Assembly: GCF_018130385.1 (NCBI RefSeq)
Contig: NZ_JAFCLU010000007.1
Coordinates: 222,757 to 286,756, forward strand
Length of the DNA stretch: 64,000 nucleotides
Source of the DNA: Bradyrhizobium sp. AUGA SZCCT0283
GTDB lineage: Bacteria > Pseudomonadota > Alphaproteobacteria > Rhizobiales > Xanthobacteraceae
Direction of reading: 5' to 3'
In this document: in pieces, positions 36,102 to 44,745 of the stretch
Position numbering within the stretch: the first letter of the stretch is position 1
How the letters are laid out: every line of letters starts with the position of its first letter
Made by a program: the position numbers and the translations under genes
The notes under the pieces: model-generated
Told to the model about the DNA's origin: nothing
Databases searched by the model: none
The model's input: only the letters and a program-made list of their open reading frames with translations

Positions 36102-36560
36102 ATGATCGTGCGTATCTGGTGCTTGGGGCTTCTGCTGGGGAGCGTTGCGGCACTCATTGCGGGAGCGATGCCGGCTAACGCCGCGCAGGTTCTGATAACG
36201 GCCGAGGAAGCGGCATTGCCGCCACCCAAGGGCGCGATCGCGACCGAGCGGCGGGGGATCACGCGGGGACCCAAGGTCGACGTCGTGACCGGTGCCGGAC
36301 AGCTCAAGTCCCCGATGCGCCTGCAGCTGAAATTCGAGCCCTATGGCGGGGCGAAGATCGATCCGGATTCCGTCAAGGTGACCTATCTCAGGACGCCGAA
36401 TGTCGACCTTACGTCGCGGGTCAGATCCTTTGTGCTGCCGAGCGGCATCGACATGCCGGAGGTCGAACTGCCAGCCGGCGAGCACATGGTCCGCGTCGAC
36501 ATCAAGGATACCGATGGCCGCGTCGGGACAACGAGTTTTGTCCTGAAGGTGGCCCCCTGA
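36102..36560 (+). CDS. small exported protein of the CHAT operon
   Basis: A 152-aa protein with a Sec signal (IWCLGLLLGSVAALIAGAMPANAAQ). The mature part is beta-rich: EEAALPPPKGAIATERRGIT, LQLKFEPYGGAKIDPDSVKV, and DKEDTDGR-like ends (VDIKDTDGRVGTTSFVLKV), reminiscent of an Ig-like fold, but no family is recognised. An ATG at 36087 overlaps the CHAT stop, but the ATG at 36102 has GAAGGG at the right distance and is preferred. Its stop overlaps the presumed start of the next frame by two bases. As a second exported product of the operon it may be partner or substrate of the CHAT protein; this is inference. Confidence 0.7.
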   Translation: MIVRIWCLGLLLGSVAALIAGAMPANAAQVLITAEEAALPPPKGAIATERRGITRGPKVDVVTGAGQLKSPMRLQLKFEPYGGAKIDPDSVKVTYLRTPNVDLTSRVRSFVLPSGIDMPEVELPAGEHMVRVDIKDTDGRVGTTSFVLKVAP

Positions 36561-36766
36561 GCAACGCTTGTCCATACTGCGCGCGGGACAACCTGCCCGA
36601 GGCGCTGGTTTGCGGCTCCTGCTCGCGGGAGATCGCGGTACCGCAATCGCTGATGGCGGAGCGTGACGAACTGGCGCGCAAGCGCGATTTGCTGCGGCAG
36701 GAACTGGATCAGGCGAGGAGCGAACTCGAGGCGCTCCGGCGTCGCAGAAAAAATCGATCAGCCTGA
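36557..36766 (+). CDS. small zinc-ribbon coiled-coil protein (CTG start?)
   Basis: A frame of 69 codons encoding SNACPYCARDNLPEALVCGS then CSREIAVP, a CxxC...CxxC zinc ribbon, followed by a charged coiled coil (LARKRDLLRQELDQARSELE). No ATG, GTG or TTG lies ahead of the zinc ribbon in frame; a CTG at 36557 overlaps the upstream TGA as CTGA and follows GAAGGTGG by five bases, so it may be the start. The first ATG (36653) would leave only the coiled coil. Its stop overlaps the next ATG (TGATG). The zinc ribbon resembles that of the next gene product. Confidence 0.55.
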   Translation: MSNACPYCARDNLPEALVCGSCSREIAVPQSLMAERDELARKRDLLRQELDQARSELEALRRRRKNRSA

Positions 36767-37536
36767 TGGAATGCCCGTTCTGCGCCGAGACGATCAAGGA
36801 CGAGGCGATCGTCTGCAAGCATTGCTCGCGGGATCTGCGGATCGTACGCCCCGTCATCATCGAGATCGAGAAAATCGCCATCGAACTCGATGGGCTGCGG
36901 CGTGAACTCGACCGCACCAACGCCCGCATCCAGCGGATCGGTTCGCCGGTTCGATTCTACATCGTTCACTCGCTCGCCTATGTTGTGACCCCGATCATCC
37001 TGCTGGTTGCGGCTCACGTCCTTATCACCATCACATTGAACGTCACGCCGCTCTATCTTCGGCTCGCCTCGGTGATCATACCGCTGCCGTTCGGCCTCCT
37101 GATCTATGCGCGTCACAAGGTCGGCTTCCGCGGCGCCATCCTGGTCGGGTTCCTGACCGCGGCGATCGCCGTGACATGCATGCTTGTCGTGACCGGCATC
37201 AACGACAATGTTCCGATCGTGCCCGGGCCCTGGGTCGAATGGCGGGAGGTCATCGAATACAGCGCCAGCATCGCGCTGGCGTTCGTGACGGGCAACATCC
37301 TCGGCTTCCTGATCCTCGATGTGTTGCCGAAAACGATGACGCGGGGCGGCGGAAGGCCCAACCCCGTCGCCTACAAGGTCGCGGGACTGCTTGGTCCGCA
37401 TGTCGGCGAGGAACATCTTCGCCGCCGCGCACGCATCATTCAGGATCTGATGACGACGGCCGGGCCGCTGGTGGGCGTGGTGGGGACCGCCGCAGGCTCC
37501 CTGTATGCCGGTCTCAAGGGCGTTATTGGCGGCTGA
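36766..37536 (+). CDS. zinc-ribbon membrane protein of the CHAT operon
   Basis: A 256-aa protein. Residues 1-30 form a zinc ribbon (ECPFCAETIKDEAIVCKHCS), followed by a coiled coil (about 38-60) and four predicted membrane helices between about 68 and 200 (VHSLAYVVTPIILLVAAHVL, VIIPLPFGLLIYA, AILVGFLTAAIAVTCMLVV, IALAFVTGNILGFLILDVL), ending with a Gly-rich amphipathic tail. No known family is recognised beyond the zinc ribbon. Start and upstream stop share a base, so it is coupled to the zinc-ribbon frame before it. Last gene of the four-gene CHAT unit. Confidence 0.75.
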   Translation: MECPFCAETIKDEAIVCKHCSRDLRIVRPVIIEIEKIAIELDGLRRELDRTNARIQRIGSPVRFYIVHSLAYVVTPIILLVAAHVLITITLNVTPLYLRLASVIIPLPFGLLIYARHKVGFRGAILVGFLTAAIAVTCMLVVTGINDNVPIVPGPWVEWREVIEYSASIALAFVTGNILGFLILDVLPKTMTRGGGRPNPVAYKVAGLLGPHVGEEHLRRRARIIQDLMTTAGPLVGVVGTAAGSLYAGLKGVIGG

Positions 37537-37620
37537 GCGCATTGACGCACCGCGAAGAATTCGCCTAATAATCCCGATAATGGCGGCTTTCCGCCGCTCC
37601 TTCCATCAGGTCCTATTTCC

Positions 37621-38328
37621 ATGAACAAGGTTTACCCAGACGCCAAATCGGCACTCGATGGCGTTCTCAAGGACGGCATGATGATCATGTCCGGCGGCTT
37701 CGGTCTGTGCGGTATTGCCGAAACCCTGTCGGACGCGATCCGCGATTCCGGCGTCAAGGGTTTGACGGTCGTCTCCAACAATGCGGGCGTCGACGGCATC
37801 GGGCTGAGCCGGCTCCTGGAGACGCGGCAGATCAAGAAGATGATCTCGTCCTATGTCGGCGAGAACAAGCTGTTCGCGCAGCAATACCTCGCCGGTGAGC
37901 TGGAGCTCGAATTCAATCCACAGGGCACGCTGGCCGAGCGCATCCGCGCCGGCGGCGCCGGTATCCCGGCCTTCTACACCAAGACCGGCGTCGGCACGCT
38001 GATCGCCGAAGGCAAGGAAGTGAAGGAATTCGACGGCGAGAAATACATCATGGAGCGCGGCCTGTTCGCCGACCTCGCGATCGTCCACGCCTGGAAGGGC
38101 GACACCGCCGGTAACCTGATCTACCGCAAGACCGCGCGGAATTTTAACCCGATGATGGCGACGGCTGCGAAGATCACGGTGGCCGAGGTCGAGCAGCTGG
38201 TTCCGGCCGGCGAACTCAACCCCGACCACATCCATACGCCAGGCATTTTCGTCAAACGCATCATCGAAGTGGGCACCGGCAAGAAGCGGATCGAGTTCCG
38301 CAACACCCGCCCGCGGCCGGCGGCTTGA
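37621..38328 (+). CDS. scoA: 3-oxoacid CoA-transferase subunit A
   Basis: A 235-aa protein with the CoA-transferase family I alpha signature (DGMMIMSGGFGLCGIAETLS, residues about 18-37) and SSYVGENKLFAQQYLAGELE. Together with subunit B it moves CoA between succinyl-CoA and acetoacetate (ketone-body use and poly-hydroxybutyrate-derived acetoacetate). Subunit B starts 21 nt downstream. AtoD or PcaI type substrates are possible alternatives, but the YVGENK and EFNPQGTLAERIRAGGAGIP stretches fit SCOT best. Confidence 0.9.
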   Translation: MNKVYPDAKSALDGVLKDGMMIMSGGFGLCGIAETLSDAIRDSGVKGLTVVSNNAGVDGIGLSRLLETRQIKKMISSYVGENKLFAQQYLAGELELEFNPQGTLAERIRAGGAGIPAFYTKTGVGTLIAEGKEVKEFDGEKYIMERGLFADLAIVHAWKGDTAGNLIYRKTARNFNPMMATAAKITVAEVEQLVPAGELNPDHIHTPGIFVKRIIEVGTGKKRIEFRNTRPRPAA

Positions 38329-38349
38329 GCGCGACACAGGAGAACTGAA

Positions 38350-39000
38350 ATGGCCTGGACCCGTGAACAGATGGCAGCGCGCGCCGCGAAAGAGTTGCGC
38401 GACGGCTATTACGTCAACCTCGGCATCGGCATTCCGACGCTGGTCTCGAACTACATCCCCGAAGGCATCGATGTCAGCCTGCAGAGCGAGAACGGCATGC
38501 TCGGCATGGGACCGTTTCCTTACGAGGGTGAGGAAGACGCCGACCTCATCAACGCCGGCAAGCAGACCGTGAGCGAGCTGCCCGACACCAGCTATTTCTC
38601 CTCGGCCGATTCCTTCGCCATGGTGCGCGGCGGCCATATCGATTTGTCGATCCTGGGCGCAATGCAGGTGGCGCAGAACGGCGATCTCGCCAACTGGATG
38701 ATCCCCGGCAAGATGGTGAAGGGCATGGGCGGCGCGATGGACCTCGTCGCCGGCGTCAAGCGCGTCGTCGTTGTCATGGAGCACTCCGCCAAGGACGGGC
38801 CGAAGCTTCTGAAGAAGTGCAACCTGCCGCTGACCGGCGAACGCGTAGTCGACATGGTGGTGACCGATCTCGCCGTATTCACCATCGACAAGCACGGCAA
38901 GGACGGCATGGCGCTGATCGAACTTGCCGACGGCGTCACGCTGGACGAGGTGAAGGCGAAGACCGAAGCCGAGTTCCGCGTCGCGCTGAAGAACGCCTGA
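38350..39000 (+). CDS. scoB: 3-oxoacid CoA-transferase subunit B
   Basis: A 216-aa protein. The catalytic Glu is Glu47 in [15 protein letters not shown], the family I beta signature; [13 protein letters not shown] precedes it. The C-terminal half holds [19 protein letters not shown]. It forms the active heterodimer with subunit A. AGGAGA lies five bases before the ATG. Confidence 0.92.
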   Translation: MAWTREQMAARAAKELRDGYYVNLGIGIPTLVSNYIPEGIDVSLQSENGMLGMGPFPYEGEEDADLINAGKQTVSELPDTSYFSSADSFAMVRGGHIDLSILGAMQVAQNGDLANWMIPGKMVKGMGGAMDLVAGVKRVVVVMEHSAKDGPKLLKKCNLPLTGERVVDMVVTDLAVFTIDKHGKDGMALIELADGVTLDEVKAKTEAEFRVALKNA

Positions 39001-39092
39001 TTTGGCGGTTACGAGGCGCGCATGACGAAACCGTCTGCGCGTCCCGACAACGACGATTTCATCACAGCACGGTCATCGGGCCGCTTGCCCGC

Positions 39093-39575
39093 TCAGTGAT
39101 CGACGGGCTTCCCGGGGCCCAGATGGTACCGGCTGGAGAAGAACACCAGCGGGAGACTGTCGCAGTAATCGCACTCCGATACTTCGGCGATGAACAGGGT
39201 GTGGTCGCTGACGTCGATCGTCCGCGTCACCTCGCAGGCGAAAAACGCGACGCAGTTCGACAGCCGCGGCAGGCCGTCGACGATTTTGTAACCGGGATAG
39301 GCCTGGCGCGGCTGGCCCGCGAAATGTCGCGACAACGCCCTGGCCTGTTCCGGCAGCACGTTGACGCCGTAGCGCCGGCTCGCCGACATCGCCTCATGCG
39401 TTTTGCCTGATTTGACCGAGACCAGCACGGTCGGCGGCGAAAGGCTGACGGTGACAAAGCTGTTGGCGGTCATGCCGCAGACCTCGCCGCGGGAATGGAG
39501 CGCGGTCAGTACCGCGACCCCCGTTGCGAAGCGCGATGCGGCCTGGCGGAAGGCGAGCGGGTCGGCGCGCTGCAT
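39093..39575 (-). CDS. styB: flavin reductase (StyB/HpaC type)
   Basis: A 160-aa flavin reductase-like protein: FRQAASRFATGVAVLTALHS, GMTANSFVTVSLSPPTVLVS and GVNVLPEQARALSRHFAGQP are the conserved blocks of the family that supplies reduced FAD to a partner monooxygenase. The ATG at 39575 follows GAGG and lies ten bases after the StyA-like stop, so both genes form one operon. The size matches StyB (about 170 aa). Confidence 0.85.
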   Translation of the reverse strand: MQRADPLAFRQAASRFATGVAVLTALHSRGEVCGMTANSFVTVSLSPPTVLVSVKSGKTHEAMSASRRYGVNVLPEQARALSRHFAGQPRQAYPGYKIVDGLPRLSNCVAFFACEVTRTIDVSDHTLFIAEVSECDYCDSLPLVFFSSRYHLGPGKPVDH

Positions 39576-39585
39576 CTCATGCGCC

Positions 39586-40833
39586 TCACGCCGTGGCCCG
39601 CACCGGCGCCGGCGCCGTCTTGCGCTCGATCCAGGCATGGATGCGCTCGGCCGACGCGACGCGGTCCCATTGCCGGTCCGGATAGTTGAAGTTCTCGGTG
39701 AACTCGTCGGCAAGCGCCTGACTCTGGCTCATCGTGCCGATCAGCATGCCGAGCGCCTCCGAGGGCGGCCGCAGCATGATGTTGGTCCAGCGCGCGGCCG
39801 CCAGCACGCGGTCCTGGCGCTTGAGGTCGACCTTTTCGCAGAACCGCGCATCGAGCACGTCGGCGTTGACGATCTCCTCGCCGAGCACGAACGCGGCGTA
39901 GGAGGCGACGTTGGCGCCCTGTCCCATCATCGGATCGACCACCGAGTGGACGTCGCCGAGCGCGATGGCGCATTTGCCGCCGTCGAATTCCACCACCGTG
40001 TTGCGGACCGTCGGCACCACGCCGCCCTGCAGCAAATCGAGCGGCTGCGCGAGATCGAAGCGCGCGGTGTCGATACGGTCGTAGGTGGTCGGATGATGCT
40101 TCTCGAGATTCTCCAGCACGACGCGCAGGAAATGCTTCGGGTTGGCCTCGTAGCTGAGTGTCGCAAGCTCCTCCATGTCGCCGCCCGGGACGTTCTCCAT
40201 CAGAAGCGCGCTGGCGATGCCGCCGAAGGTAATGGTGGGAATCACGATCATCTCGCCGTGGCCCGGCGAAACCGAAAGCGTCACGTTCATCGGGTCCGGC
40301 TCGCGAACGCCGGTATAGAGGCCGACACAAAGCCGCCGCTGCGGCTGCGAATAGGGCGAGTGCTCCGGCCTATAGGCGAAGAGCTGGCCGAGCGGGCCCT
40401 TGCCGCTGGAAACGACGAGGAGGTCGAACCGGCCGACCAGCGGCGCGATATCGCTTTCCTCGATGCGGCGGTATTCGATCCTGCCGCCGCGATCGGCAAA
40501 ATCCTTCATCAGCACCGGCAGATAGATCCGGTAGTCGACGGCGCGGCTCGGCCGCGAGAAGTAGCCGCGGAAGCTGATCGGCTGCGGGAAATTGAAAAAG
40601 TGATCGTGGTAGTAATAGTGATGCTTCGGGTCGTTCCAGTGATTGACGCCGAGATAGTCTTCGCGCGCGATCGTCACATGGTGGTGCGCGACCGTGTTCA
40701 ATAGGCGGATGCCGCGATACTCGTCCGGCGCGCGGTCGGTGATCAGCGTGGCATCGACGCCGTGTTTCTGAAGGTACAGGGCCAGGTGCAAGCCGGCGAT
40801 GCCGGCCCCGACGATCCCGATGCGCCGTCTCAT
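39586..40833 (-). CDS. styA: StyA-like styrene/indole monooxygenase, FAD-dependent
   Basis: A 415-aa protein, the exact length typical of StyA. The FAD motif is GIVGAGIAGLHLALYLQKHG (5-24). Family-specific stretches follow: DEYRGIRLLNTVAHHHVTI, SRAVDYRIYLPVLMKD, LCVGLYTGV, DLLQGGVVPTVRNTVVEF, VDPMMGQGANVASYAAFVLG, and near the end ADEFTENFNYPDRQWDRV. Group E flavoprotein monooxygenases epoxidise styrene or indole using reduced FAD from StyB, which is encoded next. No styrene-oxide isomerase or phenylacetaldehyde dehydrogenase (StyC, StyD) is adjacent, so indole or another alkene may be the natural substrate. GGAGG lies six bases upstream of the ATG. Confidence 0.88.
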   Translation of the reverse strand: MRRRIGIVGAGIAGLHLALYLQKHGVDATLITDRAPDEYRGIRLLNTVAHHHVTIAREDYLGVNHWNDPKHHYYYHDHFFNFPQPISFRGYFSRPSRAVDYRIYLPVLMKDFADRGGRIEYRRIEESDIAPLVGRFDLLVVSSGKGPLGQLFAYRPEHSPYSQPQRRLCVGLYTGVREPDPMNVTLSVSPGHGEMIVIPTITFGGIASALLMENVPGGDMEELATLSYEANPKHFLRVVLENLEKHHPTTYDRIDTARFDLAQPLDLLQGGVVPTVRNTVVEFDGGKCAIALGDVHSVVDPMMGQGANVASYAAFVLGEEIVNADVLDARFCEKVDLKRQDRVLAAARWTNIMLRPPSEALGMLIGTMSQSQALADEFTENFNYPDRQWDRVASAERIHAWIERKTAPAPVRATA

Positions 40834-40932
40834 GTCCGCCTCCCCAGTGGTTTGCCCGAAGGTTGTTCGGGAGCTGGTCTCCCGTTGTTGGCTGCAGCCT
40901 AGCGACGAACTTGCCGAAGAAAAATGGAATGG

Positions 40933-40948
40933 ATAGGATATGATCTAT
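40933..40948. promoter_or_regulatory. candidate LysR operator
   Basis: ATAG-GATATGAT-CTAT, an inverted repeat with arms of four bases, lies in the 134-nt gap between the divergent StyA-like and LysR genes, 20 nt before the LysR start. It does not fit the T-N11-A rule exactly, so it is only a candidate. Confidence 0.3.
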
Positions 40949-40967
40949 TCCTGATGGGAATGATCGG

Positions 40968-41864
40968 ATGGACCGGATCGACTGCCTGCGCGCCTTTGTC
41001 CGCTCGCTGGAGGGCGGCAGTTTCTCGGTGGCCGCCAACGAACTCGGCATCGGTCAGCCGGCCGTGAGCAAGCGGATCGCATTGCTGGAGAGCGAGTTCG
41101 GCACGCAATTGTTCTTTCGCACCACGCGCAAGCTCAAGCCGACGCCCGAGGGCCACCGCATCTACGATCTGGCCCGCCAGATCCTCGGAAGCTTCGATCT
41201 GGCGCGGGCCAACGTCGAGGAAAATTCACTGCGGCCGAGCGGCACGCTGCGGGTCAGCCTGCCTTCGTCGTTCGGCCGGCGCTATCTGATGCCCGTCATC
41301 GCCGAATATGTCCGAACCTATCAGGGGGTTCGTCTGGACATCCGCTTCAGCGAGCGTTTCGTCAATCTGGTGGAGGAGGGGATCGAGCTGGCGCTGCGGA
41401 TCGGACAGCTCGAGTCGAGCACACTCGTCGCCCGGCGGCTTGGCACGGTGCGGCGCTATTTGGTCGCGACGCCGACCTATCTGCGGGGCCGTTCGGTGCC
41501 GCGAGCGCCCGAAGACCTCAACGCGCACCAATGCATCGTCTATTCGCGTCTGCCCGCCGCCAATGACTGGATATTCGAATCCGAACACGGCCGCCACGTC
41601 GCTTCGATCGGCGGGCCGCTGCTGGTCGACGATGCCGACGCGATGGAGCAGGCGGTGATGCATCATCTCGGCATCGCCATCCTGCCGGAATGGAGCGCCG
41701 TCGCCGGCATTCGCAACGGCCAGTTGCAGAACCTGCTGCCGGATTTTTCGATCGCGGCCTTGCCGCTGCACGCGATCTATCCCGAAACGCACTGGATGTC
41801 GCTGCGGGCGCGCAGCTTCCTCGATCTGTTGATCAAGCGTGCGGGGCAATTCTCCGTGCCGTAA
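40968..41864 (+). CDS. LysR-family transcriptional regulator
   Basis: A 298-aa protein with the LysR N-terminal winged helix (MDRIDCLRAFVRSLEGGSFS, VAANELGIGQPAVSKRIALL, FFRTTRKLKPTPEG) and an effector domain (SGTLRVSLPSSFGRRYLMPV, GVRLDIRFSERFVNLVEEGI). It belongs to the CrgA-like LTTR group. It is transcribed away from the StyA/StyB-like operon, the usual arrangement for a regulator of the divergent operon. Confidence 0.9.
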   Translation: MDRIDCLRAFVRSLEGGSFSVAANELGIGQPAVSKRIALLESEFGTQLFFRTTRKLKPTPEGHRIYDLARQILGSFDLARANVEENSLRPSGTLRVSLPSSFGRRYLMPVIAEYVRTYQGVRLDIRFSERFVNLVEEGIELALRIGQLESSTLVARRLGTVRRYLVATPTYLRGRSVPRAPEDLNAHQCIVYSRLPAANDWIFESEHGRHVASIGGPLLVDDADAMEQAVMHHLGIAILPEWSAVAGIRNGQLQNLLPDFSIAALPLHAIYPETHWMSLRARSFLDLLIKRAGQFSVP

Positions 41865-41880
41865 GGCGCTGGGCGATGGC

Positions 41881-43527
41881 TTACGCCGGCCCGCTCGGCA
41901 TGTCCGAGAACCGCGTCAACCACGCCACCGGGCCAATGCTGGCGGCGACGATCAACAGCGCCGCCAGCGCGCCTTCCTCAAAGCTGCCGCGGCTGGCGTA
42001 CTGGTAGATCGAGGTGGCCAGCGTGTCGACGTTGAGCGGCCGCAGCAACAGCGTCGCCGGCAACTCCTTCAGGCAATCCACGAACACCACGATGACGGCG
42101 CCGAGCATGGCCGGGCGCAGCAGCGGCAGATGGATCAGCCGCATCGTCGTGGCCTGGCCGGCGCCGACGGCGCGCGCGCTGTCGTCGTAATCGCGCGGAA
42201 TCCGCTCGAACCCTGCCTTGATGAATCCGGTCGGCACCGCGAGAAAGCGGATCACATAGGCGATGACAACGGCGGCGCCGGAGCCGATCACGATCAGTCC
42301 CGGCAGCGATTGTCCGAGCGAGGCGGCGAGCGCGTTCAGCGCATTGTCGATGGCGAGCAGCGGCGCCAGCAGCCCAAGCGCCAGCACCAGCCCGGGCAGC
42401 GTGTAACCCAATTGCGCGATGTTCATCGCAACGAAGCGCAGCCTGCTCGGCCGCCAGCGCCAGGCCAGAATGGTCGCAAAGCCGAGCAGCAGCGCGGCGA
42501 GCGTGGCAAGGCTTGCGAACGCGACCGAGTTGAAGGCGTCGCGCCACAACGCCATGTCGAAATTCGCAAACAGCCCGCGCTTGAAACTCTGATGCGCGAG
42601 ATACAATAGCGGCACTAGGAATCCGAGGCAGACCGGCAGCAGGCAGGCTGCGAATGCCAAACCGCCCTTGATGCCGGCAAGCGTCGTCCGCTGAGTGAGC
42701 CGCGGGCTTTCGGCGGAAAACTCCGTCGTAACGTTGCGCCGTCCATAACGCTCGATCGCGATCAGTCCGGCCACGATCGCCAGCATGAAGCAGGACAACT
42801 GCGCGGCGCCGGCAAGGCTGCCGCGGTTGAGCCAGGTCGTGAACACCGACACCGTGAGCGTGCGGACGCCGAGATATTCGCTGGCGCCGATGTCGTTCAG
42901 CGTCTCCAGCGACACCAGCGCTGTGCCGACCGCCAGCGCGGGACGGGCCATGGGCAGCGAGATGCGCCAGAAGATGGTCCAGCGGCCGGCGCCGAGGGTC
43001 TTGGCGGCTTCAGCGAACTCCGCGCTCTGGAACTGGAACATCGTGCGCGCCGAAAGATAGACATAGGGATAGAGCACCAGCGCGATCACGATGATGGCGC
43101 CGGGCAGCGAGCGCAAATTCGGAAGCGCGCGCACCGCGTCCTGCAGCGGGAGCCAGACCGCGAGCGTCTGGTGGACCAGGCCGAGCGGCTCGAACAAATC
43201 GACATAGACGTAAGCCGCGAGGTAGGTCGGGATCGCCAGCGGCAGCGGCACCAGCCAGAGCAGCATTTTCCGGCCGCGGAATTCATATAGTGAGATCATC
43301 CACGCCGTGCCGGTGCCGATCGCAAGCGACAGGGCGCCGACGCCAGCGAGCAACAGCGCGGTGTCAAGAAGGCTCCGCGGCAGCACGTATTGGATGAGGG
43401 TCTGCCAGACATCCGGCGCCGGTTGCAGCGCCAGCGCGATGATCGAGATGACGGGAGCTGCGACCAGGATGGCGGTCGCGACCGCAATCGCTGCCGCGAT
43501 CCGCCCCGAGCGCGTGGTCCGGTTCAC
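41881..43527 (-). CDS. iron(III) ABC transporter permease, fused two-half form
   Basis: A 548-aa permease with about twelve predicted helices arranged as two homologous halves, as in FbpB/SfuB/AfuB. The EAA loops are AEAAKTLGAGRWTIFWRISL in the first half and DSARAVGAGQATTMRLIHLP in the second. The start is GTG at 43527. It lies 103 nt downstream of the iron-binding-protein gene on the same strand with a hairpin in between, and no ATPase gene follows. Confidence 0.88.
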   Translation of the reverse strand: MNRTTRSGRIAAAIAVATAILVAAPVISIIALALQPAPDVWQTLIQYVLPRSLLDTALLLAGVGALSLAIGTGTAWMISLYEFRGRKMLLWLVPLPLAIPTYLAAYVYVDLFEPLGLVHQTLAVWLPLQDAVRALPNLRSLPGAIIVIALVLYPYVYLSARTMFQFQSAEFAEAAKTLGAGRWTIFWRISLPMARPALAVGTALVSLETLNDIGASEYLGVRTLTVSVFTTWLNRGSLAGAAQLSCFMLAIVAGLIAIERYGRRNVTTEFSAESPRLTQRTTLAGIKGGLAFAACLLPVCLGFLVPLLYLAHQSFKRGLFANFDMALWRDAFNSVAFASLATLAALLLGFATILAWRWRPSRLRFVAMNIAQLGYTLPGLVLALGLLAPLLAIDNALNALAASLGQSLPGLIVIGSGAAVVIAYVIRFLAVPTGFIKAGFERIPRDYDDSARAVGAGQATTMRLIHLPLLRPAMLGAVIVVFVDCLKELPATLLLRPLNVDTLATSIYQYASRGSFEEGALAALLIVAASIGPVAWLTRFSDMPSGPA

Positions 43528-43569
43528 GCCCCCTCACGTCCGCATGAAGCCACAAGCCCATGCAGCATC

Positions 43570-43598
43570 ATGCCCTCTCCCGGGGAGGGAGAGGGCAT
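43570..43598. repeat. 12-bp hairpin between binding-protein and permease genes
   Basis: ATGCCCTCTCCC (43570-43581), loop GGGGA, GGGAGAGGGCAT (43587-43598): a perfect inverted repeat in the intercistronic gap. It could protect the 3' end of the upstream message or cause partial termination, giving more binding protein than permease. Confidence 0.65.
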
Positions 43599-43630
43599 GT
43601 TGGCGGAAATGCTTTCGCGACGTGGTGCGA

Positions 43631-44656
43631 TCAATTGTCGAACCCGACCTTGTCCACCAGCGTCGAGGCCGCCTTGCGGTTGGCGGCGATCTTGGCGATC
43701 GGCATCGGATCGGCGACGAGTCTGCCGTAACCCGCAATCGTCGGGTTGACGGCGACGCCGGCGCGAACCGGATATTCGTAGTTGGAATCGGCGTAGATCT
43801 GCTGCGCCTTTTCGCCGGCGAGCCACTCGATCAGCTTGAGGCCGTTGGCCTTGTTGGGCGCGTGCTTCGCCAGCAGCACGCCGGAGAGATTGACGTGGGT
43901 GCCGCCGCCCTCGAAGGTCGGCAGGATCACCTTGGTGGCTTCCGCCCACGGCTTCTTCTCGGGGTCGCTGTTCATCATCAGCGCCCAGTAATAGGTGTTG
44001 CCGATGCCGATGTCGCATTTGCCGGCCGCGACGTCGCGCGCGGCTTCGCGGTCGCCACCCGAGGGCTTTTGCGCCAGATTGGCTTTCACGCCGCGCAGCC
44101 ATTCCTCGGTCTTGGCCTCGCCGTACTTCGCCGTGTAGGCCGCGAACAGGCCGTTGTTGTAGATGTGCTGGCCGGAGCGGATGCAGATCTTGCCCTTCCA
44201 CTTGGGATCGGCGAGTTCTTCGTAGGTGATCTTGTCCTGCTTGACGCGATCCTTCGAGGCGTAGATCACGCGCGCGCGCATGGAGATGCCGGCCCAGTGC
44301 CCATCAGGATCGCGATATTGCGGCGGCACGATCTCGTCGATCACCACCGACTTGATCGGCTGGGTGACGCCGGCCTGCACGGCCTCGTCGATGCGGCCGA
44401 TGTCGACCGTCAAGAGCACGTCGGCGGGGCTGTTGGCGCCTTCCGCCTTCATGCGCTGCTCGAGGCCTGAACTCGCCGAGACGACGTTGACCTTGACGCC
44501 GGTGTCCTTGGTGAAGGCGTCGAACAGCGGCTGGATCAGCTTGGTTTCGCGATAGGTGTAGACGTTGACCTCGCCGTCGGCGGACGCCGGCGAGGCTCCG
44601 AACGCGGTAAAGCAAAGCAACGCTGCGGTTGCGGCGGTGGCGCGAAAGTTGATCAT
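43631..44656 (-). CDS. iron(III) ABC transporter binding protein (FutA/AfuA type)
   Basis: A 341-aa periplasmic protein with a Sec signal (ATAATAALLCFTAFGASPASA). The mature part begins GEVNVYTYRETKLIQPLFDA, and shows VNVVSASSGLEQRMKAEGAN, RARVIYASKDRV, the Tyr pair in DIGIGNTYYWALMM and PTFEGGGTHVNLSGVLLAKH, all typical of ferric-iron-binding proteins of the FutA/FbpA group. First gene of the iron transport operon. Two direct repeats resembling iron-control elements lie about 90-130 nt upstream. Confidence 0.88.
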   Translation of the reverse strand: MINFRATAATAALLCFTAFGASPASADGEVNVYTYRETKLIQPLFDAFTKDTGVKVNVVSASSGLEQRMKAEGANSPADVLLTVDIGRIDEAVQAGVTQPIKSVVIDEIVPPQYRDPDGHWAGISMRARVIYASKDRVKQDKITYEELADPKWKGKICIRSGQHIYNNGLFAAYTAKYGEAKTEEWLRGVKANLAQKPSGGDREAARDVAAGKCDIGIGNTYYWALMMNSDPEKKPWAEATKVILPTFEGGGTHVNLSGVLLAKHAPNKANGLKLIEWLAGEKAQQIYADSNYEYPVRAGVAVNPTIAGYGRLVADPMPIAKIAANRKAASTLVDKVGFDN

Positions 44657-44745
44657 GAAAGCTGCCCGACAAAAGCTGGTGGAGATGCCGATCTCAGTAG
44701 CGCAGCAGCCGTCATGCCGTCAGCGACCGTATGTCGCGAATGGCT

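Noticed and set aside
43307..44470. 387-aa plus-strand frame across the iron operon
   Set aside because: Covers two well-supported genes on the other strand and shows no recognisable protein features.
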